A DNA stretch of 64,000 bases. Origin: Populus alba (lineage: Eukaryota > Streptophyta > Magnoliopsida > Malpighiales > Salicaceae). Both the position numbers and the translations under genes were made by a program. Position 1 is the stretch's first letter, and each line of letters opens with the position of its first letter. Shown piece after piece: positions 51,188 through 62,801 of the stretch. Where the stretch lies: NCBI RefSeq assembly GCF_005239225.2, contig NC_133297.1, positions 2,302,392 through 2,366,391 on the forward strand, read 5' to 3'. The notes under the pieces were generated by a model. It made no database searches, was not told where the DNA came from, and saw only the letters and a list, made by a program, of their open reading frames with translations.

Positions 51188-54100
51188 ATGGCAAGAGGAG
51201 TGAAATGGGGATGTTCGTATAAGAGAAGCACGCTCATTGTTTGTTCTATTAACATTGTTGTTGCTCTCTATGTTCTTCGGTCTCTCTATGCTTCCCTTTA
51301 TCTTTACTCCAATAGTGATTTTAACAAAGGTAAATAAATCTTCTTCTTCTTTTTTTTAATTTGAATTTTGGAGATATGTACATGTGTTTGGAGATATGTA
51401 CATGTGCATTTTTTTTTTTTTTGCGTGTTGTAGTTGTAAAGTATACGCCAGATCAGGTTAGGAAAATGGAGGAATCAATTCGGATTCGAAGAGCGAAAGA
51501 ACCTATAGAGCTTGTTAAAATTGTAAGCATTTTTATTTATTGTGTGATTAATTTGAGGTTTAGATTCCTTAATTCGATGTTGGAAGTTTAATTTAATGAA
51601 GTGTTTTTTATTTTTTTGGTTGAGAAAAGGTGAGGGAACTCAAGGAGGAGTTTAGCAGAGGGGAAATGGTGGCTGGATTACCAAAAGAGGTTATGAACAG
51701 GATAACTGATGAGATTCTTCAGAGATTGAGAAGCTTGAATTCAAATGCTAATATCAGTGAGCAGAGAGGCAGGTTTATCTTTCAATTCCATGTCGTTTCA
51801 TTATACAATTGCCTATGTTATGACAGATTGGTTAATGCAATTAGGATAGGCATGGACACTTGGTTTGTTGGGTTCTTGAATGCTCAGCTGATTTTAAGTA
51901 TATTATTCATCAAAGAACAACCTATTTGGTATAATGCGTGGGAGGCGTAGAGAAATAGAAAGAATTCTTCTTTTTTATTTGTGTTCGCTCGCTGGATTAG
52001 TGAATGATAAAGTGTGGTGTTTCATTTTAGTTGTCTACTCTTTCTATACATGTTATGCTTGACTTCATTATGTATAACTGAACCAAAGATGAGCGATAGA
52101 ATATATTGAACCTTAGTTATTGTCTGGGGCCTATGCCCCCTACCCTATATTTGTATCACATGCTGGAGAATGAACGTGAGCAGGTATTCTTTTTTCTTTG
52201 ATATAATGCCTTTTTTTATTTTGATTTCAAGCAGATTCTATTACTGTTGTATAAGGAGTGTAGAATTCAATGGAATTCATTATCACCACCACACACACGC
52301 ACACATCGAATTATCTGGTTTTGTTTTATTATGAAGTGCTTAAACATGGATGGATTGTGGCTTTAAACACCATCTCCTTCATCAATTACAACATGCTTTT
52401 TCCATTTTCTTGCCATGTCTACCTCCGACCCTGCTCTATATGTTATGAAGTCACAGCTACATTTGTTTGCTTTCATGACACATTGCAATTTCCCCCCCGT
52501 TTGGTACTAATATTAACATCACCAGCACCTGCTGCTTACGCCACACTCACCTTCATGCAATGAATCCACCACCTCTATCATTAGCTCCATGCCACTACTG
52601 ACATTTTTACTGATTGTGATCTCATACTTGTCATCATAATTGGTGCTACCATAGCTTTTCCATGTCGCATGTCTCACCATTGCAAGCTTTATGACCTCTA
52701 TTTGCATTATTACCGTGCTGCCCTTCTTGATGATTTAAGGATTTGTGGCCTTGGTTTTGCTATCACCAGCATCCTCTTATAGCTCTTTTTTTTTTTCCTA
52801 CTTCAGCCCCAAACTACTATGTTGTAAATGCTTACAGAATTTGTGGCTAATTTTTTTCATGTGGCTGTCAAATAGCCAACTGGAAAAGTAAACTCCTCAT
52901 AAAATGCTGTACATTGTTTGTTAGCTATAAAGTTTTCATAATCAATCAGATATTGCTTGGTATGAAATTAAACTGAACATCCGATTCATTTTTATTTATT
53001 TCAAATAAAAAAATTGATAATGCATTGAGATTGTGGTATTTTAGTGTTGATGTTATGCTTTGAATCTTGTTCTCAAGGTTCTGTTTGCAACCTTGCTCAT
53101 CATGCACTATATGATTTCATGTATAAAGAAAGAAGGAATCTATAATGGAGCTGCATGATATTTGTGGGGATAGTCTGTTATACCTCCTTTTATTTTATCA
53201 CCTTCATGGTTAGCTTGGAAAATGGATTAAAAGAGAGAAACTTTTTCGGAAGCTACTATGTGGAATTTCCATTTTGTTAACTGATATTATTTGACAGAGA
53301 GCATCTTTGGCATGGAAAATTTCAGCCATTCTTTGTTCTGAAAGCTGTGAAATTTTCCTTCTATTTCTTAATGTATGCCATATTTAATCTCCCTGTCTTA
53401 GAATTTATCTAAAAGCATTCTTTGGAAGTTGACAAATTTTTTCACTGATGAACACTTCTCTACTCTTGATATGGTGACCTCCTACCTCAGGAAGGTCTAA
53501 GTGTACTGTCTGGGTTATTTTGGACTGACATCATCTTCTTGAACAGTTACTAATTTACTCAGCTGATAACATCCCAGTCCTGGTTGTTTGAGAATTTGAT
53601 TACTGCTTTTTAATTGTATTTCTGTTCTCATTTTCAACATTTCACAATTTTTAGCAACATTAAAGGTATGATATCAAGAAAGTGATCGCTTTCTTGTCTA
53701 CCATAGGGTCATCTAAGCAATGTAAAAGGATATGAATAGGCCATTTTACATGGTAGCTATGACTTTTGACCTTGTGTACGTTGGTATCTTGCAACTTATC
53801 TTTGTTCTGCTCTTCTTTTGATAAACAGATGCCATTGAAAGCTGGCGCAAAGAAAAACTGCAAGAGGTCAAACAGTTGGTCCATGGAACAGGGGGGCTGA
53901 ACTCATCTATTCTGAAACAGGAAGCTGGTATGCTTTTGTCCTTGGAAGGGTGTGGTTTTATAGCAGTTAAATTTCTCTGATGCCCTCAAGGACCATTCAT
54001 ATTTTTGTCTGTAGGAAGCACTATGAATGCTTGTTTTCCAGACCCTGCTCCTCTTATGACTGAATGTTCTGTAGGTATGCTAGAAAGAGCCTTGGAGTCT

Positions 54101-54900
54101 GATTGGGCTGTGCTGTCAGAAAACATTGGCCTTTGGGTACCTGCCGAAATAATTCACCAGGAACACAATGATAAGCCTGAGGGTGAAGAAGAGCCTGGTA
54201 ATTAAACTGAGGTTTCTTTGGGTAAAAAAATTATAATTTAATGTTGCTAGTGTCTCCTCCAGAGCAGAAACAAGTTTATAGGAACCTGCAATCAATTTGA
54301 ACCCACTGCTGTATCAGCTACCACCCCAACTCTCCTTTTACTTGAAATAAGAAAACATGATGAAGTTCATCTCCCATTTAGGCATTTACTGATGAAAACA
54401 AGTTTATGCATGCTTGTCTATTTATTTATTTTACAGAGGAAGAGGTTCTGCCTGGCAGGCCGTTGTCACCTGAATGCCATGCTCAGCTTCATACTGATTA
54501 TGGTGGTGTTGCTGTTAGATGGGGCCTTACCCACCATAAGGAAAGTGCAGCTGACTGCTGTCAAGCTTGCTTAGATCAGGCAAAACATGCTAAGCCTGGT
54601 GAAAAGAAATGCAACATATGGGTCTATTGCCCATCAGAGACGGGGTGCTATTCACCAGATATCTATCAACATAAAAATCAGGAGTGCTGGCTAAAACATG
54701 TAAGAATTAGCTAACTGTTTCATCATGAGCCAATTTTCATCACGATTCTAACCAATCTAATGATGATGTTTTGTTTTATCAAATTGCAGGCCGAAAAGCC
54801 TAAACTGAATTTCAAGGATAAGTATTCTGACTCATTTAGAGATTCCCACCCGAATGCGCCGATGATTGTTCCCTGGGTTTCTGGTGTTGTTAGTGCGTGA
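51188..54900 (+). CDS. Plant single-pass membrane protein with Cys-rich PAN/Apple-like domain, seven exons, 321 aa
   Basis: I do not recognise a named function. Exons are 51188-51329, 51434-51522, 51630-51768, 53829-53927, 54075-54197, 54437-54699 and 54790-54900; phases close to 966 nt. The start MARGVKWGCSYKRSTLIV leads into a hydrophobic segment (~14-40, VCSINIVVALYVLRSLYASL), consistent with a signal anchor and a luminal or extracellular C terminus. A charged, probably helical stretch (~55-150, VRKMEESIRIRRAKEPIEL, RELKEEFSRGEM, ESWRKEKLQEVKQL) follows. The Cys-rich module (~208-285: PECHAQLH, ADCCQACLDQ, KKCNIWVYCPSETGCYSP, QECWLKH) resembles PAN/Apple domains. The join 51768/53829 needs a GC donor, since the nearby GT would give a frame with a stop. 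An alternative acceptor 60 nt upstream of 54075 is also in frame. Confidence 0.85.
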
Positions 54901-56130
54901 TTGGATGTTACAACCCAAATAGGTCGATGCTAAACTGCTTGAGCTGCAGTCTATCGTCCTGTCACAGCTCCAAAAAGACGTGAAGCTGCCACTGCTGATA
55001 CCTTTGATTAGGCACTCACACCCAGATCTGGTGAATTTTGGTTTTATTTCTTTGTTTTTTTTTTTTTTTGGAAAAGAGAAAATGGCGAGGATTATGATCC
55101 TTGGTTTAAATGCCAGAACCATTTTGTAACACGGGGTTCCATGGTCCCGGCGCTGATGATTTGAAAGCTAGGATCTGGTGCCCGGGCAAGGCAGCCTCTT
55201 TTACAGTTAGACATCAAGAACTTCCATTCTGGATATTAGCCTTAGAAGATTGGTTCGGTTGTTTGTAAAAGGGATGGAAAAATTGAGTAATTGAAATGGG
55301 ATGCGAATTTGCAACCCATCGCTTACTATTGGATTAGCCTCTTGTACACGCACGAGCTGAGCCATGGATTAGAGTCTGGTTTCTCTGCGGTCTCGTATCC
55401 CTGCTTCTCTGGATTGGACTTGAAGTGCAGTGCACCTTGCCATTTTCTTGGTTTATAGTTGCGAATCGTTTCATGCTGTCCAACTCACAGGGGGGCCTTA
55501 CCTTGGAGCGAGGAGATTGCTCATTTGACACTGTATACTTTTTTATAGTTACGGGGTTTGAAAATATAAATTTTAAAAAAGAAACTATAAATTTTAATGT
55601 TTTTATAATTAAAATTTCAAGATTTGAATAAAATTACTAGCAGGTTCCATAGATTTATTAGTTGTGATTTTTTAACTAGTGATTTGCAGGTTACATGGAT
55701 TTAATAGCTGTTGAATTTAGGGAAAGATATTCTATAAAATCAGGAGTGGGTTCAAGGCTGAGTTTTAAGTTAATTTGAATGAGATATTTATTTGATAGAA
55801 CTTATCAGATTTTTAGTTCATGTTTGTTTTTGCATCTCAAAAATATATTTTTTAAAAATATATTTTTTTTATTTGTTTCAAATTAAATTTTTTTGGTGGT
55901 TTTAGATTATTTTGATGTGTTGGTTTTAAAAATAATTTTTAAAAAATAAAAAAAATTATTTTGATATATTTTTAAATAAAAATACTTTAAAAATATAATT
56001 TACAACCATATTTTCAAATATACTCTTAGTAGTTCGATTCATCTAGTCCTGGTCAATACTAAAAAAAAATATAAAAAAAATTCTATAAAATAATATAATA
56101 TTAAAAATAATTGTCCCAATAACCAAGCTG
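54901..56130. other. 3' UTR and intergenic DNA
   Basis: The first few hundred bases are probably the 3' UTR of the preceding gene. The rest is AT-rich, with a MITE-type AT-rich relic at 55840-56030 (TTTTGATGTGTTGGTTTTAA core). No gene is seen. Confidence 0.4.
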
Positions 56131-56249
56131 TTTTCTTGGGGCGGTCCTTACCGAGGAAATGTAATACTCAAGTGCATCAAACTGTCGGGCCTAGCTCAAA
56201 TCGGATTAGCCCACATGGATTAAACCAATCAAACAAAACAATAAATAAA

Positions 56250-56520
56250 CGGGCCCAGCCCATTACAAATCTCCCCGATTCCCACCGCGATATCCGTTTT
56301 ATAGAAAACGAAATCGCCTACCCGAAAACGACGTCGTGCTTCAAACCACTCATGTGCAAATATGGAGGCAACGAAGAAGAAGCAATCCAATCTGTGACGA
56401 TTAGCGGCGGCCAGGGTTTTGAAATCAAATCAGAGCATAAGAAATTGGTACGGTTTCTTTCTCCACTTTGCCTTCTCCCATGATCAGTATCTTTTATTTC
56501 TACATTCTAGGGTTTTTCAT
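56250..56520 (+). promoter_or_regulatory. DPH4-like promoter: Site II pair, ACGT palindrome, telo-box
   Basis: GGGCCCAGCCCATTA at 56251-56265 carries two Site II elements (TGGGCT and TGGGCC on the other strand). A perfect palindrome ACGACGTCGT lies at 56328-56337 and a telo-box (AAACCCTA, reversed as TAGGGTTT) at about 56509. Site II plus telo-box is typical of plant genes for translation and growth, fitting a diphthamide factor. Confidence 0.5.
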
Positions 56521-57214
56521 TTTTCCTTCAATTTATATTTTCGATCTTTTAATTAATTAAATATTTTTTTTGTTAATCTTAATTACCGAAAATAACTAGA
56601 AGATCGAAGGTTAGGAATTCAAGCATGTTGCTGTTTTAGTAGTAGACTATTTTTTTAAAAAAAAAAAAAAATCTGCAGGGAGCAAGGTCTTTTGTTTTCT
56701 GTTTTTGAAACCAGAGAGTGTTCAACTTGAATTCAATAGATATATAAGTTGAATTCATATGTTTAGAAAAAAAATTAAATTCATTTTATTTCTTATATTA
56801 TCATCACCACCTTCATTTCCATCAAAGATCTCTAAAAAATATTTATTTTGGGGAAACTAGTTTTAATATTAATCTATCCTGCTTAGTTTAGTGCAGTAAA
56901 TCAGAGTGTTTGGCCGGTGATTTACTTTTGTATTATTCTTAGATACTGAATTCCATTTGAAATTCAATTCTTGACATTCAAAATGGTTACAGACATGAGA
57001 TATCATTAAAACCATTGAATTGAATTCAGAGGATTGAATTCTTAAAGTAAGATGCTCTATTACTAACAGAGTAGGCTTTATTTATTAGATCCGTACACTG
57101 CCTCCCAATTTTTTCCATAATAATGTTGAGATTACCAACAAATAGATGACTCGTGTTAAATCATCTATTTGCAGCTTGTAGAGTTTCGGATCGCATAAAT
57201 AGCAGTATTGAACC

Positions 57215-57763
57215 ATGCTTCATTGGAAGAATTCAATCCGAGAAACCTACTATGATGTTCTGTCTGTAAAAGAAGATGCCAGTTATGTAGAAATCCGGGC
57301 AAGCTACCGATCTGCCATACTCAATTATCATCCTGATAAATTGCAAAATTCTCGTCAGGCATCTGATCCTGAAGATGAATTGGATGATAGATTTATGAAG
57401 GTGCAGAAGGCTTGGGAAATCCTTGGGAACTCCATGTCCCGTGCAGTTTATGATAGCAAGCTGCGAGCTTTGAGGCAAGACACTGAAGTTTCAGAAGATA
57501 TCAGTTTAGAGGAAATGATGGTTGAAGACAACGGAGAAATCTTTGAGATGTTTTACCAGTGCCAATGTGGTGATTATTTTTCCATTGATTCATCAGAGTT
57601 TGAGAAAATGGGATACACGTTATCGAGGGATGTGTGCCAGATATCAATCGAGAAACCCGATGCTTTACCAGCATCAGTTGTTCTTCCTTGTGGTTCTTGT
57701 TCACTACAAGTTCGTCTTTTGATTAATGCAGACATTAAGGTACCGATCGGTGATAATTTGTAA
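57215..57763 (+). CDS. DPH4: DPH4/DNAJC24-like J protein for diphthamide synthesis, 182 aa
   Basis: DPH4 (yeast Jjj3) is a small J protein with a CSL zinc finger that supports the first step of diphthamide formation on elongation factor 2. The coding part is a single exon. The J domain (~11-85) shows TYYDVLSVKEDAS, SYRSAILNYHPDK with HPD at 39-41, and VQKAWEILGNSMSRAVYDS. The CSL finger has Cys116 and Cys118 (YQCQCGDYF) paired with Cys159 and Cys162 (LPCGSCS), the CxC...CxxC pattern of the family. Length and order match Arabidopsis At4g10130. A noncoding first exon ending AAATTG at about 56445 probably splices to 57175 (TTTGCAG), placing a leader intron before the ATG and an upstream mini-ORF (MEATKKKQSNL) at 56361. 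J and CSL domains are both intact. Confidence 0.92.
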   Translation: MLHWKNSIRETYYDVLSVKEDASYVEIRASYRSAILNYHPDKLQNSRQASDPEDELDDRFMKVQKAWEILGNSMSRAVYDSKLRALRQDTEVSEDISLEEMMVEDNGEIFEMFYQCQCGDYFSIDSSEFEKMGYTLSRDVCQISIEKPDALPASVVLPCGSCSLQVRLLINADIKVPIGDNL

Positions 57764-57989
57764 TGTATCTCGCAGTAGATTTTCTTTGGCTGATGGTTCT
57801 TCCCTTAGTCTGATTTTGCATGATTGTTGCAAGAAACACGGGAACATTCAAATCAGCTCGATGATATTCCTCCATTTTTGTTCCCTTGTAAGCTAAATGC
57901 TCGAGAAGGAAAGAATGTGCAAGTGACGAAGTGGACATTTACAGACAGGAACGTGGTCATGTTTGTTAACTGAGAATTTAAAGTGGTTG

Positions 57990-58858
57990 TTCTGCAGCAT
58001 GCTAATGTCAGCTCCTGATACCACTAAGTAAGGGTGAAAATTGAGAGGGAAACTAATTTACGAGAAGTGCTTAGAAATAGAGTAATGCTTCGATTTAAAA
58101 AAAAAAATTGAAGTCAAGAAGAAGAAAATCTGAATGTGATATTTTTCTATCTAGAAAATTGAAAAATTAGTATTTTAGTTTCTTAAATTTGTGTTGAGTT
58201 TAAAAAAATATTTGAGAGGTTTTCTATAAGTTTTTCAACAGTATAGTTTTGTTATCTACAAGTAATTTTTAGCTAGATGAAAGAATAAAATTATTTTTTT
58301 GTATCTTTATATGTTAATGTCACAAATTTAATTTTAGCTATAAATTGAATTATTTTTATTTAACAAAATGAATTTTTGTTAATTTAAATAAAATAAAATA
58401 AAAATTTTATAATTAGATCATTACCAACATAAAACATTAAGATAACTATTATAAATTATGGTTTTGATTTTTTATAAAAAAAATGTTTTAATCTTGATGA
58501 ATTTCTTGTTTGTTCGATGAAAAAAATTGTCTCCGTTCTCAGTAAATAAACAAATTTTCATTTTTTATTAAAAAAAAAATTAAGAATAGAAAAGAACATT
58601 ATCGCTAAATACTCCCTATAAAACTCCTGCTTTTACCATTGGAGCAGGGAAGTAAAATTTTAAACCAAAAACCGAGACAGGACGAGCACCCTCTTTGGAT
58701 GCTGACCTTGTGGGCTGGGCTCCACTGTAGGAAGAACAAGGCCTTTTGGGTTGCAATCAAAGAAGGCAAATCCATCAAGAAACTCCAATGAAATTACGAA
58801 AACATAAAGCCGGCGAGCAATGAAAATTTACAGATTGATTTGATCCAAAATCCATTCG
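57990..58858 (+). promoter_or_regulatory. Intergenic region; Site II pair before the TPR-like gene
   Basis: Mostly AT-rich sequence. TGGGCTGGGCT at 58711-58721 contains two overlapping Site II (TGGGCY) motifs about 140 bp upstream of the next ATG. No gene is supported here. Confidence 0.4.
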
Positions 58859-59263
58859 ATGGGTTCCGGAGAAGGGAGAACTCACTGGACCGTTTTTGAG
58901 GGATTGAGAAGCATCGCCTCATCAACCCCAGAAACTCTCATGGCTGAAATCGACACTGCTATCGGTAAATTGGAATACAGCCGTGCCACTGCATTTCTCG
59001 ACTCTCTATCACCAACACCCACCAACACATCAAAGACTAGCATGAGCTCCGATTCAGGTGCAAATCCTCAATACGATGTCAAAATGGCAGATGGGGCTTA
59101 CAGGGCAGGCTGTGCATCCTTGGCTGCAGGGAAACTTGATGAGGCTCTTCAATATTTGAACGTCTCTCTCTCGAAATGTCCTCCTGATAAAACCTCTGCT
59201 GTTGCCAAGCTTCAGTCTCTTATTTCTCTTACTTCACAGCAACTCCAGAAATTGCCCACTTGA
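58859..59263 (+). CDS. Small TPR-like plant protein of unknown function, 134 aa
   Basis: A single-exon ORF from ATG 58859 to TGA 59263. No signal peptide or membrane segment is visible. The N-terminal half contains a probable helix (TPETLMAEIDTAIGKLEYSR) and a Ser/Thr-rich linker. The C-terminal half has a TPR-like helix pair, YRAGCASLAAGKLDEALQYL then NVSLSKCPPDKTSAVAKLQS, where Gly-Ala spacing and the Pro-Asp fit a single tetratricopeptide unit. I recall a similar small protein next to DPH4 in Arabidopsis (At4g10140 region), so the pair may be syntenic; this is memory, not a search. Normal codon use and the Site II promoter argue for a real gene. Function is unknown. Confidence 0.75.
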   Translation: MGSGEGRTHWTVFEGLRSIASSTPETLMAEIDTAIGKLEYSRATAFLDSLSPTPTNTSKTSMSSDSGANPQYDVKMADGAYRAGCASLAAGKLDEALQYLNVSLSKCPPDKTSAVAKLQSLISLTSQQLQKLPT

Positions 59264-62091
59264 CTCTTTCATTTTTGGTATGCTTTACTTCTTTGAATAC
59301 CCTTTGATTGCGCTACAATTTGATGATCAGTAGTGAAGTATTTTAATAGTCTTGATCTGCAATTCTTCCTTCAATTCTTCTTAATTCATGTTTTTTATTG
59401 CTTCAAAAATTCTCTCTTAGAGGTCAGCTCAGCTCTTTTGGCCCTATTTTTTTCTTATATTTATTATTTATTTTGCAATAAAAGAGATGAAACAAATCAC
59501 AACATGGGGTCATGCTAAAGCGAAGTAATTTTAACTTTCGAGTGTCAAAATGATGAGGTTGCATGACCTTTTTTGGGAGGCCAGTTTGGAACAAAATTGT
59601 TGACATTAAAGATTCTGGTTTTGAGGTTAAGGTTGTGTTTACTTTCCTTTAGTTCGAAATAAACTCATAAGAACTAACTATAATAACTTATGTGGGCATT
59701 AGAAACCAATGGGTTTTGAATCATTAGTACCTATTCACACATGGAAACATTCTCTAACTGCCTTTTCCTTTCTTAACTTGGTATTTGGAGCAGTTGGCTG
59801 TCTGAATGCTTTCCCAACTTCCCGTGCTATTATTTGGCCTAATCTACTTGGTGATGTGGGAACAAGAGGTAGAGAACAGAGGAAATGGGAGAAGCAAGGA
59901 GCCATCAACATTTCCAATAGTTGAGTGTGATCTTTATCAATGCAGTGTGTGCCATGTTCTTCTCACTTGCACTTAGCTTATTAGTGGTTTCGACGTCAGG
60001 ACCAGACATTGAATTAGCTTTGGAATTGTTCTGTATATGGAACTTAAATGAAATGATGGATCCATTTAGATGTATAGTTTTGTATCGTGATCATGAGTCT
60101 ATATGATTTAATATTTGTTGTGATGTATCATTTCTAGCAGCTGTCTGTTGTAAAATTCCTTTTTACCCAAATCTTTTGTGTTGAGATGTGTATTTTCTAC
60201 CACCTTCAGTAGAGATGTTTTCATTTGCACAGTGAAATTGTATGTTTGAGTCAGTTTCAATGTTTATTTTGCAAGAAGTATTAACTATTCTGACCATTTA
60301 CCTTTAAGGAACGTAAGCAAGTGAAGGAACTAGTCTTACTGGAACTTTCAGATGTAACCTGAGTTGATTTTTTTGTGAGTGAACAATAATCTATATTTGA
60401 TCACACCAAAAAGAAAATCATCTCTGATGTAGGCGTAGGTAGCAACATCAGATGGATTTTCCTTCTATTCACTGCTAAAAGATGGTAAGATGTGCGTTTC
60501 GGAGTGTTTGTGTGGAAGTTGAAAGATGACAGTTTTCTTCTATTTTTTGGGTGGCATCTACCCTAGTTTATACATTTTACAACTTTGTTTGTCAATTCAA
60601 GTACTTTGCTCTTTCATTGCTTTGTGGTTGCCCTTCTTATGATCCCACATTAGTTCAACTTTTTCTCTGATGTAGATGTAGCAGCATGAGACAGATTTTT
60701 TTTTTTTTATCATGCTGAAAGTAGGTAAAATGTGCTCTTTGGAGGGTAACGATGATATTCTGTTGGTGGCCAGTCTCTACATTTTACTATTCAGTTTGTC
60801 AACTCAATGGCTTTGCTTTTTTCTTTTTTCTTTTTTCTTCTTTTTGAGAATGGACTGCTTTGCTCTTTACATGGCCATGAGATGCCCTCGATGGAGTGGA
60901 TATGAATTATGATCACATATCAATTCTATAACTCTGTCAACTCAGTGACAAATCTAGGCCTGGTTAGGTTGCCTGCGATGAACGTGTCATTATCAGTAAA
61001 TAGCTTGGATTAGAAATAGCTTCTCCTGGATTTAGTCCTAGTGTGTTTTACTTCTGGGCTGGCTGTGGATGTGTGTTTGGTTTGGAGGTGTGGTGGCTTT
61101 TTGTTAAAGGTACAATACCTTTTAAGCACACACCACATTTCTAAAAGCTATAAAAACATGTTTTTTACTTAAAAAAACACAAACTACATCCCATTCAAAC
61201 ACCCTAAAAGATTGCAGACAGACTCCCATTTCTTTCTAAATTCTGTTGCTTCTCTTCAATATATTTTCAGGAACATTATGTAACGGATTGAATGCGTAAA
61301 ACCTAGACTGGATCCATCCAATCCAAGGCCTAAAATTATCGGGTTAATCCAAATGATGATATTGTTTTGAATAAAAATTAAAATAACTACAATAATATTA
61401 TTTGTGAAAAAAACTTTATTTTTTTTATATTAGAGTTGACTTATCAAATCTCATGTTCATGTTTCGAAATGAATCCCAATCCTGATCGGGATTAATAAAT
61501 ATTACATCAACTGCTTTCATGTAGCATCTCATTAAATTTTATATGTCTAGTCACATAGCAATCAATTAATACAGAAATGGGATCAAAATCAGTGGTCATG
61601 CTCTGTTCTTAGTTTCTGTAACACTTAAATGAATTGAAAGGACGTTTCTGGTTGCCTGTAATAACTTATACGGCGGTGCACCATTCTCAGGTCGTATCAA
61701 ATAAAAAGCATTCGAAGTTGGGTATCATGTCTCTCTTCACTGTAACTTCTGCATAAAGTGATTTCTCGAGAAAGACAATGAACACTCGTTTAAGACATCC
61801 ACATGAATTGACAATCGAGGGTCCCCATAAGGATTTTTAGCAGACAAATGGCAACGAGAAACTTAATGGGATTTGTGACTAATTTGTTAATATGTCTTTC
61901 TACTTTTTTAACTTAGTCTTCACCCCAAAGGATAGAACGCCAGTATTGTCAAGAAGATGCAAGGCCACTATCAGTGGAGCAAGTCAATGTGGACATCAAC
62001 ATAAACTCTTGACTTATAAATGTTAGTGCTGTGTGTATTTTCTGTACCGTATCATTAAAGTTGGAAATCCAACCAAACTGTCTTCGCCAAG
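59264..62091. other. 3' UTR and intergenic DNA
   Basis: No convincing coding sequence. The moderately AT-rich DNA at 59264-60950 may include a long 3' UTR. Near-duplicate phrases recur at 60430-60620 and 60670-60900 (CTGATGTAG..., TTTGTCAACTCAA), suggesting a local ~240-bp direct repeat. A MITE lies at 61073 and a GGTTAATCC-type repeat relic at 61300-61500. Confidence 0.45.
61073..61204. mobile_element. Short MITE, same family as 9571-9709
   Basis: It opens GTGTTTGGTTTGGAGGTGTG and closes CCCATTCAAACACC, giving inverted GTGTTTG ends. The core CTATAAAAACATGTTTTTTA is shared exactly with the 9571 element. A non-autonomous DNA element is the best fit. Confidence 0.6.
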
Positions 62092-62801
62092 ATGAGTGTC
62101 TTTTACCATGAAGAGCCACCAAATCATTCTAAGAAGTGCAAGTTCCTTGCTGCAACTTTAAAGGATGTGTTTTCGAATTGCAGCGCTTGTGGTGGACAGA
62201 TTTCAACTCCAGGCCCGGAGGAAGAGTATCCAACTACTGACGTTGATGAAGACCAGGAAGTACTCACGTTTTCATAATCGCAAATTTCATGTTTTAACTT
62301 CCTATCTTCCTTGTTAATCTAAGTGTTTGCCTTCTTCAGATTATTGTTTCAGAAATTCGAAGCCGGGCAATGGAGAAGTTGAGGCACAAACCCTTTGTTT
62401 TCACTGACAGCTTTTCCTGGGTATACTCTCCGATGACAGGAGAATTGTTTGTAACTCCGAAGGCTGTTCAACAAACGGAGGAGGATGACAGCAGCGAGGA
62501 TGAAAATGATGATGCAAGAGAGGAATTTTTCTCTGTAGGGAGTTGTTTATCCTGTTGCTCGAGTGCTTTGAGCAGGGAAGTATTTGTTTCTGCCAAGACA
62601 ATCTCCTCTCCATGTTCAAGCCTCAACGGGTTTGAGTTTCCAGATTTTCCAAAGCGTTCGATACTCCAGGAGTTCTGCTGTCACTGTCAGGGATGGCCAT
62701 TTGGTCTATGCAGGAAGGCTGTGTTACTTCCACCTTTGCCCAAATCCCCTTCTGAATCTTGGTCCTGGCGTAAGGGTGCAAGGACTGTCAAGATAGCTTA
62801 A
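62092..62801 (+). CDS. Conserved plant protein of unknown function, two exons, 209 aa
   Basis: It resembles the Arabidopsis At5g25360 group; no function is known to me. Exons are 62092-62259 (donor GAA|GTACTC) and 62340-62801 (acceptor TTCTTCAG|ATT), phase 0. The start MSVFYHEEPPNHSKKCKFLA leads to a CSAC pair (~30-33) and an acidic stretch (GPEEEYPTTDVDEDQE). Exon 2 has SEIRSRAMEKLRHKP, a predicted surface segment SWVYSPMTGELFVTPKAV, an acidic run (EEDDSSEDENDDAREEFFSV), a Cys cluster (SCLSCCSS), then LQEFCCHCQGWPFGLCRKAV and the C-terminal LPPLPKSPSESWSWRKG. The spaced Cys residues may bind metal, which is inference. No targeting signal or membrane span is visible. Confidence 0.85.

Noticed and set aside
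58859..59263. Treating the 134-aa ORF as a continuation of the DPH4 gene
   Set aside because: DPH4 is complete with its own stop, and a 1.1-kb gap with Site II motifs separates the two.
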